A stretch of DNA of 51,784 nucleotides from Clostridiales bacterium (GTDB taxonomy: Bacteria > Bacillota > Clostridia > Saccharofermentanales > Saccharofermentanaceae): contig JAFZVF010000008.1 of assembly GCA_017617935.1 (NCBI GenBank), forward strand, positions 1 to 51,784. The letters run 5' to 3'. Position 1 is the first letter of the stretch, and every line of letters starts with the position of its first letter. Below, in pieces: positions 14,896 to 23,576 of this stretch. A model generated the notes under the pieces. The model had not been told where the DNA came from. It saw only the letters and a program-made list of their open reading frames with translations, and did no database searches. Both the position numbers and the translations under genes were made by a program.

Positions 14896-15914
14896 TTCCC
14901 TACCTCTCCGCCACATTCACTGCAGAACTTCTTGCCCGTAACGTCAGCCCCGCAGAATCTGCATTTGGGACCGTTCGAGGGCACGGGAGCGGGTGCGGCA
15001 GTTGCGGGATTCATGGCGAAACCCATCATGCCAAGTCCAATGAAGCCGTTTCCCGGAGCGTTCTTTCCCACGAGATAGTACTTCCTTTTATCAACCTCCT
15101 GCGAGGATTCGAATTCGCTTTTCGAGGCAATCTCCTTAAGGAGCGCCAAGGTCTTGTCCGGATCCGTGAAGATCCGCTTCTTGTCCTTGTCAAACCTTAC
15201 GTAGCCTTCCCAGTCGCCATGCTCTACAAAGGCCTCGGCGGGCTCTTTGCAAAGCTCCCTGACCTTTTCCTTTATCTCAGGGATCAGTTCGCCCGGGACT
15301 TTGTAGGTCTTTTCCGAATCGTCTTCCCTGATCTCCACATATAAGCCTTCCTTCGTCATCCAAAGGCGGCTTGTCCTCTTGTCCGGGAAGAAGGTCTGGA
15401 TGGTGGCGGCGGGCCTGGGCTCTTCCTTGCAGTAGATCCCGTGATAAACGTAATCCAGGTTGAAATCGCCTTCAGGCAGGACGGCGTTTGGATAAAGGTA
15501 GTTCATGAGCGCACGCTCGTCCATGGGCGCGCCTGACTTTGCCCTCAGGTCTTCCAGCATACTGAGCAGGACGCCGTCATCCATGTCGCAGTAGAAAGGC
15601 TGCTTCCTTGTAAACCCGTTCATTTCCACTTCACGCGTTATCTCTATGACGGCCGCCGCGTCTTTTCCATTGAGCGACGGAACGAGCGGGAAGAATCCCG
15701 GGTGCTCGCCCGTGCACTTGCCCATCACGTCTTCAATGAACTTTTTGCCGTCCTCTTTGGAAACCGCGTAGTTATCGTTTCCCCGTGTCAAAAGATAGTA
15801 GATCCCGTCTTTTACGGGCGTGAACCTGTAATCGTTGTTGACGGGGATGCCGCCGCACGCGTTGTTCTGACAGAAGTGTTGATTCAGGTTTCTGTATGCG
15901 ATGTAAACGTTCAT
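14892..15914 (-). CDS. uncharacterised protein with C-terminal zinc ribbon
   Basis: A 340-residue soluble protein of unknown function. The C-terminal ~25 residues form a zinc ribbon (C-R-F-C-G ... C-S-E-C-G-G) behind a flexible Ala/Pro-rich linker of about 20 residues. The first ~300 residues are an acidic alpha/beta region I do not recognise. An early C-x-x-x-x-C pair (F-C-Q-N-N-A-C-G-G) might bind a second metal. The chosen start has GGG 6 bases upstream. It is coupled to the PHP phosphoesterase by an ATGA overlap and lies 13 bases after the TIGR04076-like gene. Confidence 0.75.
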   Translation of the reverse strand: MNVYIAYRNLNQHFCQNNACGGIPVNNDYRFTPVKDGIYYLLTRGNDNYAVSKEDGKKFIEDVMGKCTGEHPGFFPLVPSLNGKDAAAVIEITREVEMNGFTRKQPFYCDMDDGVLLSMLEDLRAKSGAPMDERALMNYLYPNAVLPEGDFNLDYVYHGIYCKEEPRPAATIQTFFPDKRTSRLWMTKEGLYVEIREDDSEKTYKVPGELIPEIKEKVRELCKEPAEAFVEHGDWEGYVRFDKDKKRIFTDPDKTLALLKEIASKSEFESSQEVDKRKYYLVGKNAPGNGFIGLGMMGFAMNPATAAPAPVPSNGPKCRFCGADVTGKKFCSECGGEVGK

Positions 15915-15927
15915 TGGCAGCCCTTTC

Positions 15928-16290
15928 TTAAGTCTGATCGGGGTATTCCCAGAACCCGCCCTTGTGGAAGTTCTCATTTCCCAAAGGCGTGGCGGTCAGC
16001 TTGAAGATCACGCAGCCGTCCGGGCAGACGACCGTCTTGGTGTACTTTCCGTCACCGCCGAGGTTTTGCAGGTCTCCGCCGCTCCTCACCGCCTCCATGA
16101 GCGGGTAGAGCATCATCATGGTCTTCGAGCATATCCCGTAGCCGTCCTTGTTGACGGGACACCCGTAGGTACACGTGTATTTGTCGCCGATCTCCTCGCC
16201 GTTACGGCAGTACCTCTCGGTGCGGTCGCCGTGCAAAAAGCCCGTCACCTCAATGGTGAACTCGTACTCTTCGTCATACCATTTCTTCAT
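15928..16290 (-). CDS. TIGR04076-like small Cys-containing protein
   Basis: A 120-residue soluble protein with the pattern of TIGR04076: an early beta segment, a central C-x-x-x-C-P-V near residue 42, a G-I-C-S-K-T-M-M-M-L-Y-P-L-M helix, G-G-D near 72 and a second Cys pair (V-V-C-P-D-G-C). The function of the family is not known. AGAGGTG precedes ATG. First gene of the minus-strand run down to DUF4003. Confidence 0.6.
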   Translation of the reverse strand: MKKWYDEEYEFTIEVTGFLHGDRTERYCRNGEEIGDKYTCTYGCPVNKDGYGICSKTMMMLYPLMEAVRSGGDLQNLGGDGKYTKTVVCPDGCVIFKLTATPLGNENFHKGGFWEYPDQT

Positions 16291-16368
16291 ATGAACACCT
16301 CTGTTAAAAGCGTTTTCATCTCAAATGATACAACATTTTCACTTTTCCAACATAAGCTGTCGATCCTG

Positions 16369-16380
16369 TTGCTTAAGCAA
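16369..16380. other. 12-bp perfect palindrome in a divergent intergenic region
   Basis: TTGCTTAAGCAA lies between the divergent TIGR04076-like gene and the plus-strand lipoprotein gene. Its symmetry and place suit a repressor site, but no -10/-35 pair is convincing beside it, and TTAAGC-type palindromes can arise by chance. Confidence 0.25.
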
Positions 16381-16466
16381 CAAAAAGGCCTTGGATTGCT
16401 TATGGTTTGCGGGGTTTGGGAATGATTTAATACGGCTGTCAAACAAAACTCGCAAGGAACAAAACC

Positions 16467-17210
16467 ATGAACGCCAAATTTATCAGAATCCTCGCAACAA
16501 ACGCGCTTCTTGCAGCAACGCTTGCCACAACTCTCACGGCAACCGCAGGATGCAAGGCGAGAAGGTCGCAGGTCACAATGATTCCCACAAGTGAAGTCCA
16601 GACAACCGTCACCGAAACGGCTGCGCAGGAAACGACCGCTGCGACAAATGCAGTCGAACAGATCGAAAAGATAGCTTTCAACATGGACGAGCCCGCCATG
16701 ACGGGAACTGCTGAAACGACGGCAGCCAAGACGGCCGAGGCAACGAAGGCCGCAACCAAGAAGACTGCCAAAAAGGCAACCAAGACCACTAAGAAGACTA
16801 CCAAAAAGACCACCAAGAAGTCTTCCAAGAAGACGACAAAGAAGACTGCTCAAAAGCAGGAAGAATACTACACCTACGGCAAAAGCAAATACACCCGCAC
16901 TGGTTATTCCGTCGTCATGAACGTCAATAAGGATGACACGGCAAAGATCAGGATAGACCGCACGGACGTTGACGACGACGGAACCATTTGGAAGGCATCC
17001 TGGTTCATAAGCGGCAAGATCGACAAGAAAGAGGGCAGGATCATCTACAGCAACTGCACCAAGAAGACGTACAAGATCACTTCAAAGGCCAAGCAGGTAT
17101 ACACCTCTTACACAAACGGCACCGGTAGAGTCGATTTCTACGGAAGCTATCTCAGATGGTCGGATAGCCGCGGAGACGAAGCAATTAACTTGAAGATCGC
17201 CAAGATTTGA
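16467..17210 (+). CDS. lipoprotein with Lys/Thr-repeat linker
   Basis: A 247-residue predicted lipoprotein: N-terminal hydrophobic helix and a lipobox T-A-G-C (Cys29). Residues 40-85 are Thr/Ala/Glu-rich. Residues about 90-127 are a strikingly basic stretch of K-K-T-T and K-K-S-S repeats, and the C-terminal ~115 residues are a small beta-rich domain (Y-S-V-V-M-N-V, D-D-G-T-I-W-K-A-S-W). The basic linker would bind the anionic wall polymers, or simply act as a spacer. Start supported by AAGGA 8 bases upstream. Monocistronic, with its own terminator. Confidence 0.8.
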   Translation: MNAKFIRILATNALLAATLATTLTATAGCKARRSQVTMIPTSEVQTTVTETAAQETTAATNAVEQIEKIAFNMDEPAMTGTAETTAAKTAEATKAATKKTAKKATKTTKKTTKKTTKKSSKKTTKKTAQKQEEYYTYGKSKYTRTGYSVVMNVNKDDTAKIRIDRTDVDDDGTIWKASWFISGKIDKKEGRIIYSNCTKKTYKITSKAKQVYTSYTNGTGRVDFYGSYLRWSDSRGDEAINLKIAKI

Positions 17211-17244
17211 CATTTTTCCGCTCTTCCCGATAAATAACGGAATG

Positions 17245-17272
17245 GGAGCCGCATTGGTTGGCGGCTCCTTTT
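17245..17272 (+). terminator. intrinsic terminator after the Lys/Thr lipoprotein
   Basis: Perfect 8-bp GC-rich stem (GGAGCCGC/GCGGCTCC) with an 8-base loop, followed directly by TTTT, about 35 bases after the stop codon. Confidence 0.8.
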
Positions 17273-17324
17273 CTAATGGCGCGGCACTAGAGGTGCGACC
17301 AAGCCGAGAAAGGTTAAATTTGCG

Positions 17325-17517
17325 AAAAGTACCTATGTCAAATGCAAATCTGCGATTTCTATAGGTACTTTTCAGTGTTTTCAAGCGGTTCGCGGAGGCA
17401 AAGTACCTATAAGAATCGTCATTGGCCGATTTCTATCGGTACCCGAGCCTGTTTTCTGCCGCATCAGCGTTCAAAAGTACCTATAGAAAAAACAAAATCA
17501 CCTTTCACATAGGTACT
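17325..17517. repeat. phased palindrome array, core GTACCTAT (74-bp period)
   Basis: Three units occupy most of the gene-free 17211-17555 region. Left arms GTACCTAT start at 17329, 17403 and 17477; right arms ATAGGTAC (ATCGGTAC in unit 2) start at 17361, 17435 and 17509. Both series have an exact 74-bp period. The first unit has a 12-bp perfect stem (AAAAGTACCTAT, 17325-17336 with 17361-17372). The 24-bp inner and 34-bp outer spacers are mostly unrelated in sequence, apart from a GATTTCTAT shared before two right arms. Arm-to-arm distances of 32, 42 and 74 bp are close to 3, 4 and 7 helical turns. The array sits between the 3' ends of two convergent genes. Confidence 0.85.
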
Positions 17518-17555
17518 CACGACTGATTCCAAGCGGCGCTGCTCAAAAACCTGCT

Positions 17556-18509
17556 TCAATTCGCCGAAGCCAGCTTGCCCTTTGCCATGGCGGGTGCCTT
17601 CTTGTAAGAAAGAGCGAAGCAGAGTGCAAGCGCCAGAGCCAAAACGCCGGCAGTGACCGCACTCGCTTCAATCCCGTACTCTCCGCCGTTCAGGACGCCG
17701 CTGCCGACGGAACGCATGTCAAAGACTGCCGCGGTCATCGTATCGTTGCCGCTGAGGTTAAGGCCAAGGACGTTGCAAAGGATGAAGTTCCAGACCGTGT
17801 GGAGGCCGCAAGCCGCCCAGATGCTCTTGAAGCGGAGTGTGAGGAACGAGAAGAGCAGCGAGATCAGGATGAGGTTGATCACCGCGAAGGCGAAGATGGC
17901 AGGATCTTCTGCTGACATCTTGGAAACGTGAGGGTAAACGAACAGCGCCGTGCTGACCGCTACAGCAACGGGAGTGGATGCCTTTTCCTTGAGGAGCTGT
18001 AAAACGATGCCCCTGCAGAGCACCTCTTCCATTGCGCCCTGGAAGACGAATGCGCCAAGCATGAGAAGGATGAAAGAGTGATCGATGCTTCCGAACATGC
18101 CGTTATAAGAGACCGCACCCGTCAGGACGACTGCGAAAACGCATACGGTTACCAGGACCGCGCCTGCCACGCCTCCGATCAGGTAGGTGCCCGCCTTTTT
18201 CGTGAAGCCGAGCTGCGCCAGGGTCTTCTTCTGAAACAGCTTCCAATAGAGGACGAAGACGCCGATCATGAGGGCATAGCCGTAATAGGTTATCAGAGTG
18301 ATCGTATTCAGGTCGAACAGCTCGCCCTGCAACGGGTTCTTGCCGCAGGCAAAATGCAGGCCGATGGCGAAGGCTTCTCCGATCAGTTCCGATCCGAACT
18401 TTACGAAAAAGAATATGATGACCACCTTGATGACATACAGGATCAACGGCATGTCGGTACGGTTGTTCAGGGGGCTTACATTCTTTATGAATTGCTTTAT
18501 CTTATTCAT
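17556..18509 (-). CDS. CPBP-family intramembrane metalloprotease
   Basis: About 317 residues with eight or so membrane helices and the three ABI/CPBP motifs: E-E-V-L-C-R (the E-E-x-x-x-R motif), the F-x-x-x-H motif (F-V-Y-P-H), and H-T-V-W-N near the C-terminal helices. The family are Rce1-like intramembrane proteases, some linked to bacteriocin processing or self-immunity. I use the ATG with GGAG 5 bases upstream. It follows the XRE regulator gene by 78 bases on the same strand, so the regulator may control it. Confidence 0.88.
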   Translation of the reverse strand: MNKIKQFIKNVSPLNNRTDMPLILYVIKVVIIFFFVKFGSELIGEAFAIGLHFACGKNPLQGELFDLNTITLITYYGYALMIGVFVLYWKLFQKKTLAQLGFTKKAGTYLIGGVAGAVLVTVCVFAVVLTGAVSYNGMFGSIDHSFILLMLGAFVFQGAMEEVLCRGIVLQLLKEKASTPVAVAVSTALFVYPHVSKMSAEDPAIFAFAVINLILISLLFSFLTLRFKSIWAACGLHTVWNFILCNVLGLNLSGNDTMTAAVFDMRSVGSGVLNGGEYGIEASAVTAGVLALALALCFALSYKKAPAMAKGKLASAN

Positions 18510-18587
18510 GTTTTCTCCTATTGGGCACATTAATACCACAGTCCGGGGCGGCGGGCTTTTTGAAATAGTGAATTGGATGGGATCAGA

Positions 18588-18968
18588 TCAGGCGGGGAAG
18601 CCGTTGATCAGGAAATAGATCAGCATCGAGATGAAGTCTATGCCGAGCAGGACGCCGAATCCTATGAGGAACCATTTGAGGGCGGTCTTCATCCGCTTGC
18701 CGTTCTTTTCGGTGAGGATCTTCTGGTCGACCACGTCAGCCATGGTCTTGTGGTCCTTTTCCGCTACGGGCTCTATGCCCTTAAGAAGATAATCGGTAGT
18801 TACTTCAAATATCTCACTTAAGATGACGACCTTGTCCAGGTCTGGGATCGACTGTTCGCTCTCCCACTTTGAGACGGCCTGGCGGGACACGCCGGCGGCA
18901 TCCGCAAGTTCTTCCTGGGACATGCCCTTGGACTTTCTCAAGGTTTGGATTCTATCTGCAATGGTCAT
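18588..18968 (-). CDS. XRE-family regulator with C-terminal membrane helix
   Basis: A 126-residue protein. Residues 4-60 are a classic Cro/C1 helix-turn-helix ([21 protein letters not shown]). After a charged linker, residues ~97-120 form one membrane helix, so the regulator is probably membrane tethered. Such small XRE-TM proteins often regulate an adjacent membrane-protein gene. ATG follows GGAGG; the open frame extends 13 codons upstream without a better site. An imperfect palindrome GGTTTacaAAACC at 19014-19026, about 46 bp upstream, might be its own operator. Confidence 0.85.
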   Translation of the reverse strand: MTIADRIQTLRKSKGMSQEELADAAGVSRQAVSKWESEQSIPDLDKVVILSEIFEVTTDYLLKGIEPVAEKDHKTMADVVDQKILTEKNGKRMKTALKWFLIGFGVLLGIDFISMLIYFLINGFPA

Positions 18969-19033
18969 TTCAATTACCTCCAGGTTTTGATGGCTTGAGA
19001 TTAGCAAAATCCCGGTTTACAAAACCACCAACT

Positions 19034-19084
19034 AAGGCTTGAATTTCGGCAACCAGCAGTTGCAATGCAGTATTTTCAAGCCTT
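19034..19084. other. 10-bp inverted repeat upstream of the XRE gene
   Basis: AAGGCTTGAA at 19034-19043 is repeated inverted as TTCAAGCCTT at 19075-19084, around a 31-base loop that holds GGCAAC and GTTGC. There is no T-tract, so it is not an ordinary terminator. It could be a regulatory hairpin or a transcript end after the gene at 19105. Confidence 0.35.
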
Positions 19085-19104
19085 TCGGCGCAACAACCGT
19101 TTCT

Positions 19105-20025
19105 TCACGGGCGCCGTCCGCCAGTCTCCTTTTTGTCATTTTCGCGGATCCTGTAATCCGATTTTATACCCTTTTTCCTGAACTCGTCGACTATGGTTTC
19201 GATCGCCAGGTCGCTGTTGCAGTTGAAAGTATGCAGTCCGTCCGGCTCGACAATGTGGACGGCGTGCCACTGGTTGTTGTAAAGATTGTCGGCCCGATCC
19301 TCCTCAACGTTTGAAACTCCCCTGACTTCCTGAACGTCGCTGATGGCGCATGCGTGAACCTGGTCCTGCGTGTAAACGACGTAACAATCCTGCCCGATCA
19401 CGAGAAACCCCTTCACGAGGCTGTGGACCGAACCGTGCATGAAGTCCAGATTCACCTTGTAGGGGTCAAGCCCCTTGATGAGCAGCTCATTTCTTAAGTC
19501 CTCCGAGCTCTTGAACTGACTGTTCGTCTTGATGGTGAGCACCGCGAAGAATAGGAGCATCACAACATAGAAGGCGATCATGACGGCGGTCGGGACGTTG
19601 TATCCCAATACCGAGGACGATGGTCCCAGGCAGATGACAATGACGACCAAAACGGTCAGCGAGGCCATTATCAGCATGGAAATCCTGAGGTGACGGTTCT
19701 TGAACCTGTCACATACGGCGAAGACGTCCTCGCCGTCTTTGGGAGAAAACATCGCGGTCTTCCTCGGGTCGTTCTCCGTGTCGTTTATCTTCGGGAGGAC
19801 GAACTTTCTCCTGTGGTAGGAGATGACCAGCCCGGTTACGACGGCCATGACGGTCGTGCAGATGATGCCGATCACGATCTCCCTTGTGGAAGTGCCAAGG
19901 ATGAACATGCCTACATCCACCCCGACCAGGATCAGGGTGAAGGCAACGAGGCAGGCGCAATTAAAAAGGGAGGTCCTTCGCTCCCTCGCGTAATAGTCCT
20001 TAGGCTGTCCGTCTTCGTTCTTCAA
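19105..20025 (-). CDS. uncharacterised four-helix membrane protein
   Basis: About 306 residues: two pairs of membrane helices (near residues 20-45 and 50-70, then 115-140 and 145-165), a charged cytosolic loop between, and a C-terminal ~130-residue soluble domain. That domain has a repeating F-L-V-I-G-x-D-C-Y-V-V-Y-T pattern resembling the YcxB-type or PH-like output of other small membrane proteins. No enzyme motif. There is no ATG at the start: TTG at 20025 has GGAAAG upstream and directly follows the stop of the preceding gene; another TTG eight codons earlier is possible. Confidence 0.65.
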   Translation of the reverse strand: MKNEDGQPKDYYARERRTSLFNCACLVAFTLILVGVDVGMFILGTSTREIVIGIICTTVMAVVTGLVISYHRRKFVLPKINDTENDPRKTAMFSPKDGEDVFAVCDRFKNRHLRISMLIMASLTVLVVIVICLGPSSSVLGYNVPTAVMIAFYVVMLLFFAVLTIKTNSQFKSSEDLRNELLIKGLDPYKVNLDFMHGSVHSLVKGFLVIGQDCYVVYTQDQVHACAISDVQEVRGVSNVEEDRADNLYNNQWHAVHIVEPDGLHTFNCNSDLAIETIVDEFRKKGIKSDYRIRENDKKETGGRRP

Positions 20026-20026
20026 T

Positions 20027-20404
20027 TCAGACCATCTTTCCGCCGTCAACCTTGACCGCTATCTGCCACTCGTCCTCGTACACTATCGTGCCCACGAAAT
20101 TCGTGTAAACGACGTCGTAGGGCTTTCCGTATTTGTCCAAAAGCGCGATGGCCGGTTCGATGCGCTTGACCATCTCTTCAGTCGTTGCGCACTTGAAGAA
20201 GGTGATCACCGTCTCGTGGTTCTTGCAAGGCTCCGGTTCGGGGAGGTTCTTCTTAAACCATTCGTCTATGGAGACGAAGAGCTTTTCGTCCTCCTCTGTC
20301 ATGGCCTTGTCCCTGATCAGGTTCCAGCAAAGGCTGAAAATGCCCTTTGGGTACTTGGTTATATATGAATCTTCCCTGCCTTGAATGCGCATGTACTTGT
20401 ACAT
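20027..20404 (-). CDS. uncharacterised small soluble protein
   Basis: A 125-residue protein I do not recognise. It starts M-Y-K-Y-M-R-I-Q-G, has a central acidic helix (E-E-D-E-K-L-F) and ends with a beta segment Y-E-D-E-W-Q-I-A-V-K-V. There is no signal peptide or membrane helix. ATG is preceded by AGGGGTG at good distance. Its stop codon abuts the TTG start of the membrane protein gene downstream, so the two are probably translated together. Confidence 0.65.
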   Translation of the reverse strand: MYKYMRIQGREDSYITKYPKGIFSLCWNLIRDKAMTEEDEKLFVSIDEWFKKNLPEPEPCKNHETVITFFKCATTEEMVKRIEPAIALLDKYGKPYDVVYTNFVGTIVYEDEWQIAVKVDGGKMV

Positions 20405-20428
20405 ATGGATCACCCCTGAAAAAGCTGC

Positions 20429-21592
20429 TTACATTATATGCGAGAACAGCGCCCGCGCGGTATCCTCAACGCTCTTAATTGCCGCTTCCCTTTCCATGGC
20501 CGGAACGATAAGCGGATTGACGCTTCTAAATCCCGCCTTGAGGCACTCGTCAGAGCCCTCGCCCAATATTCCGCAAATGCCGTGAACGGGCTTTCCGTGC
20601 TCCAATCCCAGCTCCAGTATCCTGAAGGGCGCCTTGCCGTTCACGGTCTGGCCGTCCATGCGGCCTTCGCCCGTTATCACGACGTCAGACTCGCTGATCC
20701 TTGCCTCAGCTTCCGTTATCTCGGTGATGATCTCAGCGCCCGACCTGATCTGCGCTCCCAAAAAGTTCTTCAGGGCAAAGCTCATGCCTCCTGCAGCACC
20801 AGTCCCCTCCTCGAAAGGATCGAAACCGGACAGTTCGGCAAAACGTTTCAGCCACTTGTCCATGTTCTCACACGCCTCGGGAGACGCGCCCTTCTGGGGT
20901 CCGTAAACAAAGCTTGCGCCGTCAGGTCCGCAGAGGGGGTTTATGACGTCGCTCGCGACCGTTATCTCAATATTGTGGGCGGCCATATCGGAAAGTTCTT
21001 CTTCAGTCAGACCGGACAGGATATTGATGTCGATCCCTGAAAGATCAACGGCAGCCAGGCCGGAAAGATCCACGGCTTTAAGGTCCTTAAGTCCTTTGGC
21101 TCCCTGCCTTATTTCATTGCCTTCACCGTCCAAAAGCTTTGCTCCCAAAGCCTGGAGGGTTCCCGCTCCGCCGTCGTTGGTGGCGCTTCCTCCGATGAAG
21201 ACGCAAAGCCTTGAAGCGCCCCGCTCCACGGCATCCCTGATCAGTTCGCCCGTGCCGTAAGAAGTTGCGTGGTAAGGATCGCGCTCGCCTTCACTGATGA
21301 GCGTCAGACCTGAGGCCTTCGCCATCTCGATGTAAGCGGTCTCGTTTTCGCTATCGTAAATGTAGGATGAATCAACGGGGGTTCCCAAAGGTCCTGCTAC
21401 CATGAGGCGGATCTCTTCTCCGCCGACGTAGGGCGCGATGCAGTCCAAGGTTCCTTCGCCGCCGTCAGCCAAAGGAAGGACCGTGACCTCCGCGTCAGGG
21501 CGCGCCATTAGGATGCCGCGTTTTACGGCTTCTCCCGCCTCTATTGAAGTGAGGCTGCCCTTGAACGAATCCATTGCTACGGTTACTTTCAC
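20429..21592 (-). CDS. glxK: glycerate kinase (GlxK/GarK family)
   Basis: A 387-residue enzyme that phosphorylates D-glycerate using ATP, feeding the carbon of glycerate or glyoxylate into glycolysis. Family signatures: the start A-M-D-S-F-K-G-S-L-T-S, A-D-G-G-E-G-T-L-D, the G-G-S-A-T-N-D-G-G-A-G loop, G-A-A-G-G-M, and G-E-G-R-M-D-G-Q-T near residue 315. Length is normal. The start codon is GTG, with AAGGAG 7 bases upstream; an earlier TATAAT at 21616-21621 has no clear -35. It is encoded by itself, 25 bases upstream of the small soluble protein. Confidence 0.93.
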   Translation of the reverse strand: MKVTVAMDSFKGSLTSIEAGEAVKRGILMARPDAEVTVLPLADGGEGTLDCIAPYVGGEEIRLMVAGPLGTPVDSSYIYDSENETAYIEMAKASGLTLISEGERDPYHATSYGTGELIRDAVERGASRLCVFIGGSATNDGGAGTLQALGAKLLDGEGNEIRQGAKGLKDLKAVDLSGLAAVDLSGIDINILSGLTEEELSDMAAHNIEITVASDVINPLCGPDGASFVYGPQKGASPEACENMDKWLKRFAELSGFDPFEEGTGAAGGMSFALKNFLGAQIRSGAEIITEITEAEARISESDVVITGEGRMDGQTVNGKAPFRILELGLEHGKPVHGICGILGEGSDECLKAGFRSVNPLIVPAMEREAAIKSVEDTARALFSHIM

Positions 21593-21656
21593 GGTATGAC
21601 TCCTTAAACAAAGTCATTATAACACTCGCGAAACCGCAGCTTTGGGGTGGGCCGCT

Positions 21657-22397
21657 TTATTCAAGCGGCATGTAGTCGGTCATCTTGTTGTGGACCATCG
21701 ACGTGTTCCATCTTTCCATATCGGCGTGATAAAACTGTCTCGTCTCATCGTACTTGTAGTCAGTATAGTAGTCCCGGTCGATGACTTCCGTCTGGACCCT
21801 GTAATAGATCACCATGTCGCATGGTTCGAGGTCCTTGTTCAGGTATTTGCCATGAAGTCCATTGATGTCGATCCGGTAGTAGGTTTCATGTTCCTTATCG
21901 TTGAGCTTGAACGAAAAAATGCTGCCACTGACAGAGCTCTTCTGCGTCGGTTCCCCGTCCTTCTCATAGATGCGCGGCTCGTACTGGTAAGTGACGTATT
22001 TGTAAGCGGGATCCTGATAGTAGATTATCCCTTGAAGCCTTGCATTGTAGCGCTCCTCCGCGTCCCTTTTGAGCTGGTCGCTCTCGATCGGAGACGTCCT
22101 TTCAAACACCAGCGTCACAAAGTCGAGGCCCTTGTAGTAACCGCAGAACCTGAGCAGGTTTTCAGGGCTGCAAGAGGTGAAGCGGCTGTCCTTCCTGATG
22201 CCTCCCAAATCTTTTTTGCTGAAATCCTCATGGCGCTTCTGATACGACTGGTTGACGAACTTTTCGCTCTTGGTGAGCATGAGGGGATCCGGCATGTCAG
22301 GCACGTCAAAAGCCGTCACCCCGCCGAAACAGCCCGTCAGGACGGCAACGAACAATACTATCGAGATTATCAGAAATGCCTTTTTGCGCGTCTTCAT
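21657..22397 (-). CDS. lipoprotein of unknown function
   Basis: A 246-residue predicted lipoprotein with the lipobox L-T-G-C (Cys23) after a basic start and hydrophobic helix. The mature part is rich in Tyr, Asp and Lys with several R/Y-Y-Q-D-x-A segments and no catalytic motif I recognise. AGGGG precedes ATG. It sits 60 bases after the anion permease gene on the same strand. Confidence 0.75.
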   Translation of the reverse strand: MKTRKKAFLIISIVLFVAVLTGCFGGVTAFDVPDMPDPLMLTKSEKFVNQSYQKRHEDFSKKDLGGIRKDSRFTSCSPENLLRFCGYYKGLDFVTLVFERTSPIESDQLKRDAEERYNARLQGIIYYQDPAYKYVTYQYEPRIYEKDGEPTQKSSVSGSIFSFKLNDKEHETYYRIDINGLHGKYLNKDLEPCDMVIYYRVQTEVIDRDYYTDYKYDETRQFYHADMERWNTSMVHNKMTDYMPLE

Positions 22398-22457
22398 AAG
22401 AACCCCTCTTTTCTGCTGATACCTTAAATACAGATGGGGGCCGCGTATTGTTGCACC

Positions 22458-23567
22458 TTATTTAAAAAGAAGGTGCACTCCAAGAAGAATTGCCAGGAAG
22501 ATGATGTTCACGATGGTGAAGGCGCCCACGTAGCTCACGCTCTTTTCCTTCGCCTTCGGAAGCGCGGCGTGGAACTTGTAGGTTATGAGGCTTGCCATGC
22601 TCGCGATAAGAGTGCCCAAGCCTCCGAGGTTCGTTCCGATGACAAGCGCCCTTCCGTTGTCGGTAAAAGCGGAAAGCAGAAGCGCGGCAGGGACGTTGCT
22701 AATCACCTGGGAAGAGACGACCGCGGTAAGGACGGGCGACTTCCCGACTATGTTTGAGACCGCTTCGTTGACGGAGGGGATCCTGCCCATGTTGCCAACG
22801 AAGACGAAGAAGAACACGAACGTGATGAGGAGCGTGTAGTCCACGCCCTTGAACGATTTGCGGTCCATTATGAGCATCGCTACTATCATGACGCCGAGGA
22901 CGATCAGATAGTGGACGACCCTTAAGACGACCAGGAGGCTCGCGATAAAAAGGACGATGCAGATGGCGAGCTTGACGCCTGAGATCTTTTTCTGCTCCTT
23001 GGGCTCCTCGTGCTTGATCTTCTGGTCCTTGCAGAGCAGGAAGACAGCGACGGTTACGAGCAGGAGCGCGCACAACGAATAAGGGAGCATCATGAGCATG
23101 AACGGCCCGATCTCCATTTGGTAATGCGTGAAAAGGTAGATGTTCTGCGGGTTTCCGATTGGCGTCTGCATGCTTCCGAGGTTCGTCGCGACGGTCATGA
23201 GGATCAGCGTGAAGGTCAGCGTCCTTCTGTCTTCAAAAGACTTCATCAGCGCGATCGCGAAAGGCACGAGGGTAACGAGCGTGACGTCGTTGGTCAGGAT
23301 CATGCCCATGAAGAAAGCGAGCCAGACAAGGATCATGGAGACCATCCTGGAGGAATGCACCATCGAAAGGAGCTTGTTCGTCATCTTGTCGAAGACGCCC
23401 AGGATCACCAATTCCGACACGACGATCATCATGCAGAACAGTATCGCCAGGACCCTGAAGTCAACATAATCCATGTATTTCGCATCCGGGGTTACGAAAA
23501 AACAGGATACTATCGCTAGTATCCCTGAAATGAACAATACAGGATCTTTCTTGACGCGTTCCAACAT
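22458..23567 (-). CDS. anion permease of the ArsB/NhaD/SLC13 (ion transporter) superfamily
   Basis: About 369 residues, ten or so membrane helices. Two related hairpin regions are visible: N-D-V-T-L-V-T-L-V-P-F in the first half, and N-V-P-A-A-L-L-L-S with N-L-G-G-L-G-T in the second. These are the substrate-site signatures of this superfamily (SNT-like motifs), along with G-N-P-Q-N. It probably moves a small anion or dicarboxylate; the exact substrate is open. It is shorter than typical SLC13 proteins. ATG has no Shine-Dalgarno sequence and lies 10 bases from the end of a promoter -10 box, so the mRNA may be leaderless. Confidence 0.85.
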   Translation of the reverse strand: MLERVKKDPVLFISGILAIVSCFFVTPDAKYMDYVDFRVLAILFCMMIVVSELVILGVFDKMTNKLLSMVHSSRMVSMILVWLAFFMGMILTNDVTLVTLVPFAIALMKSFEDRRTLTFTLILMTVATNLGSMQTPIGNPQNIYLFTHYQMEIGPFMLMMLPYSLCALLLVTVAVFLLCKDQKIKHEEPKEQKKISGVKLAICIVLFIASLLVVLRVVHYLIVLGVMIVAMLIMDRKSFKGVDYTLLITFVFFFVFVGNMGRIPSVNEAVSNIVGKSPVLTAVVSSQVISNVPAALLLSAFTDNGRALVIGTNLGGLGTLIASMASLITYKFHAALPKAKEKSVSYVGAFTIVNIIFLAILLGVHLLFK

Positions 23568-23576
23568 GGCGACAAG

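Noticed and set aside
16287..16853. Minus-strand frame rich in Leu, Gly and Ser
   Set aside because: It is the reverse of the Lys/Thr codon repeats of the lipoprotein gene, so its composition is a by-product.
17325..17517. CRISPR array
   Set aside because: Repeats are only 8-12 bp and palindromic, in just three units, without cas genes or uniform repeat length of 23-47 bp.
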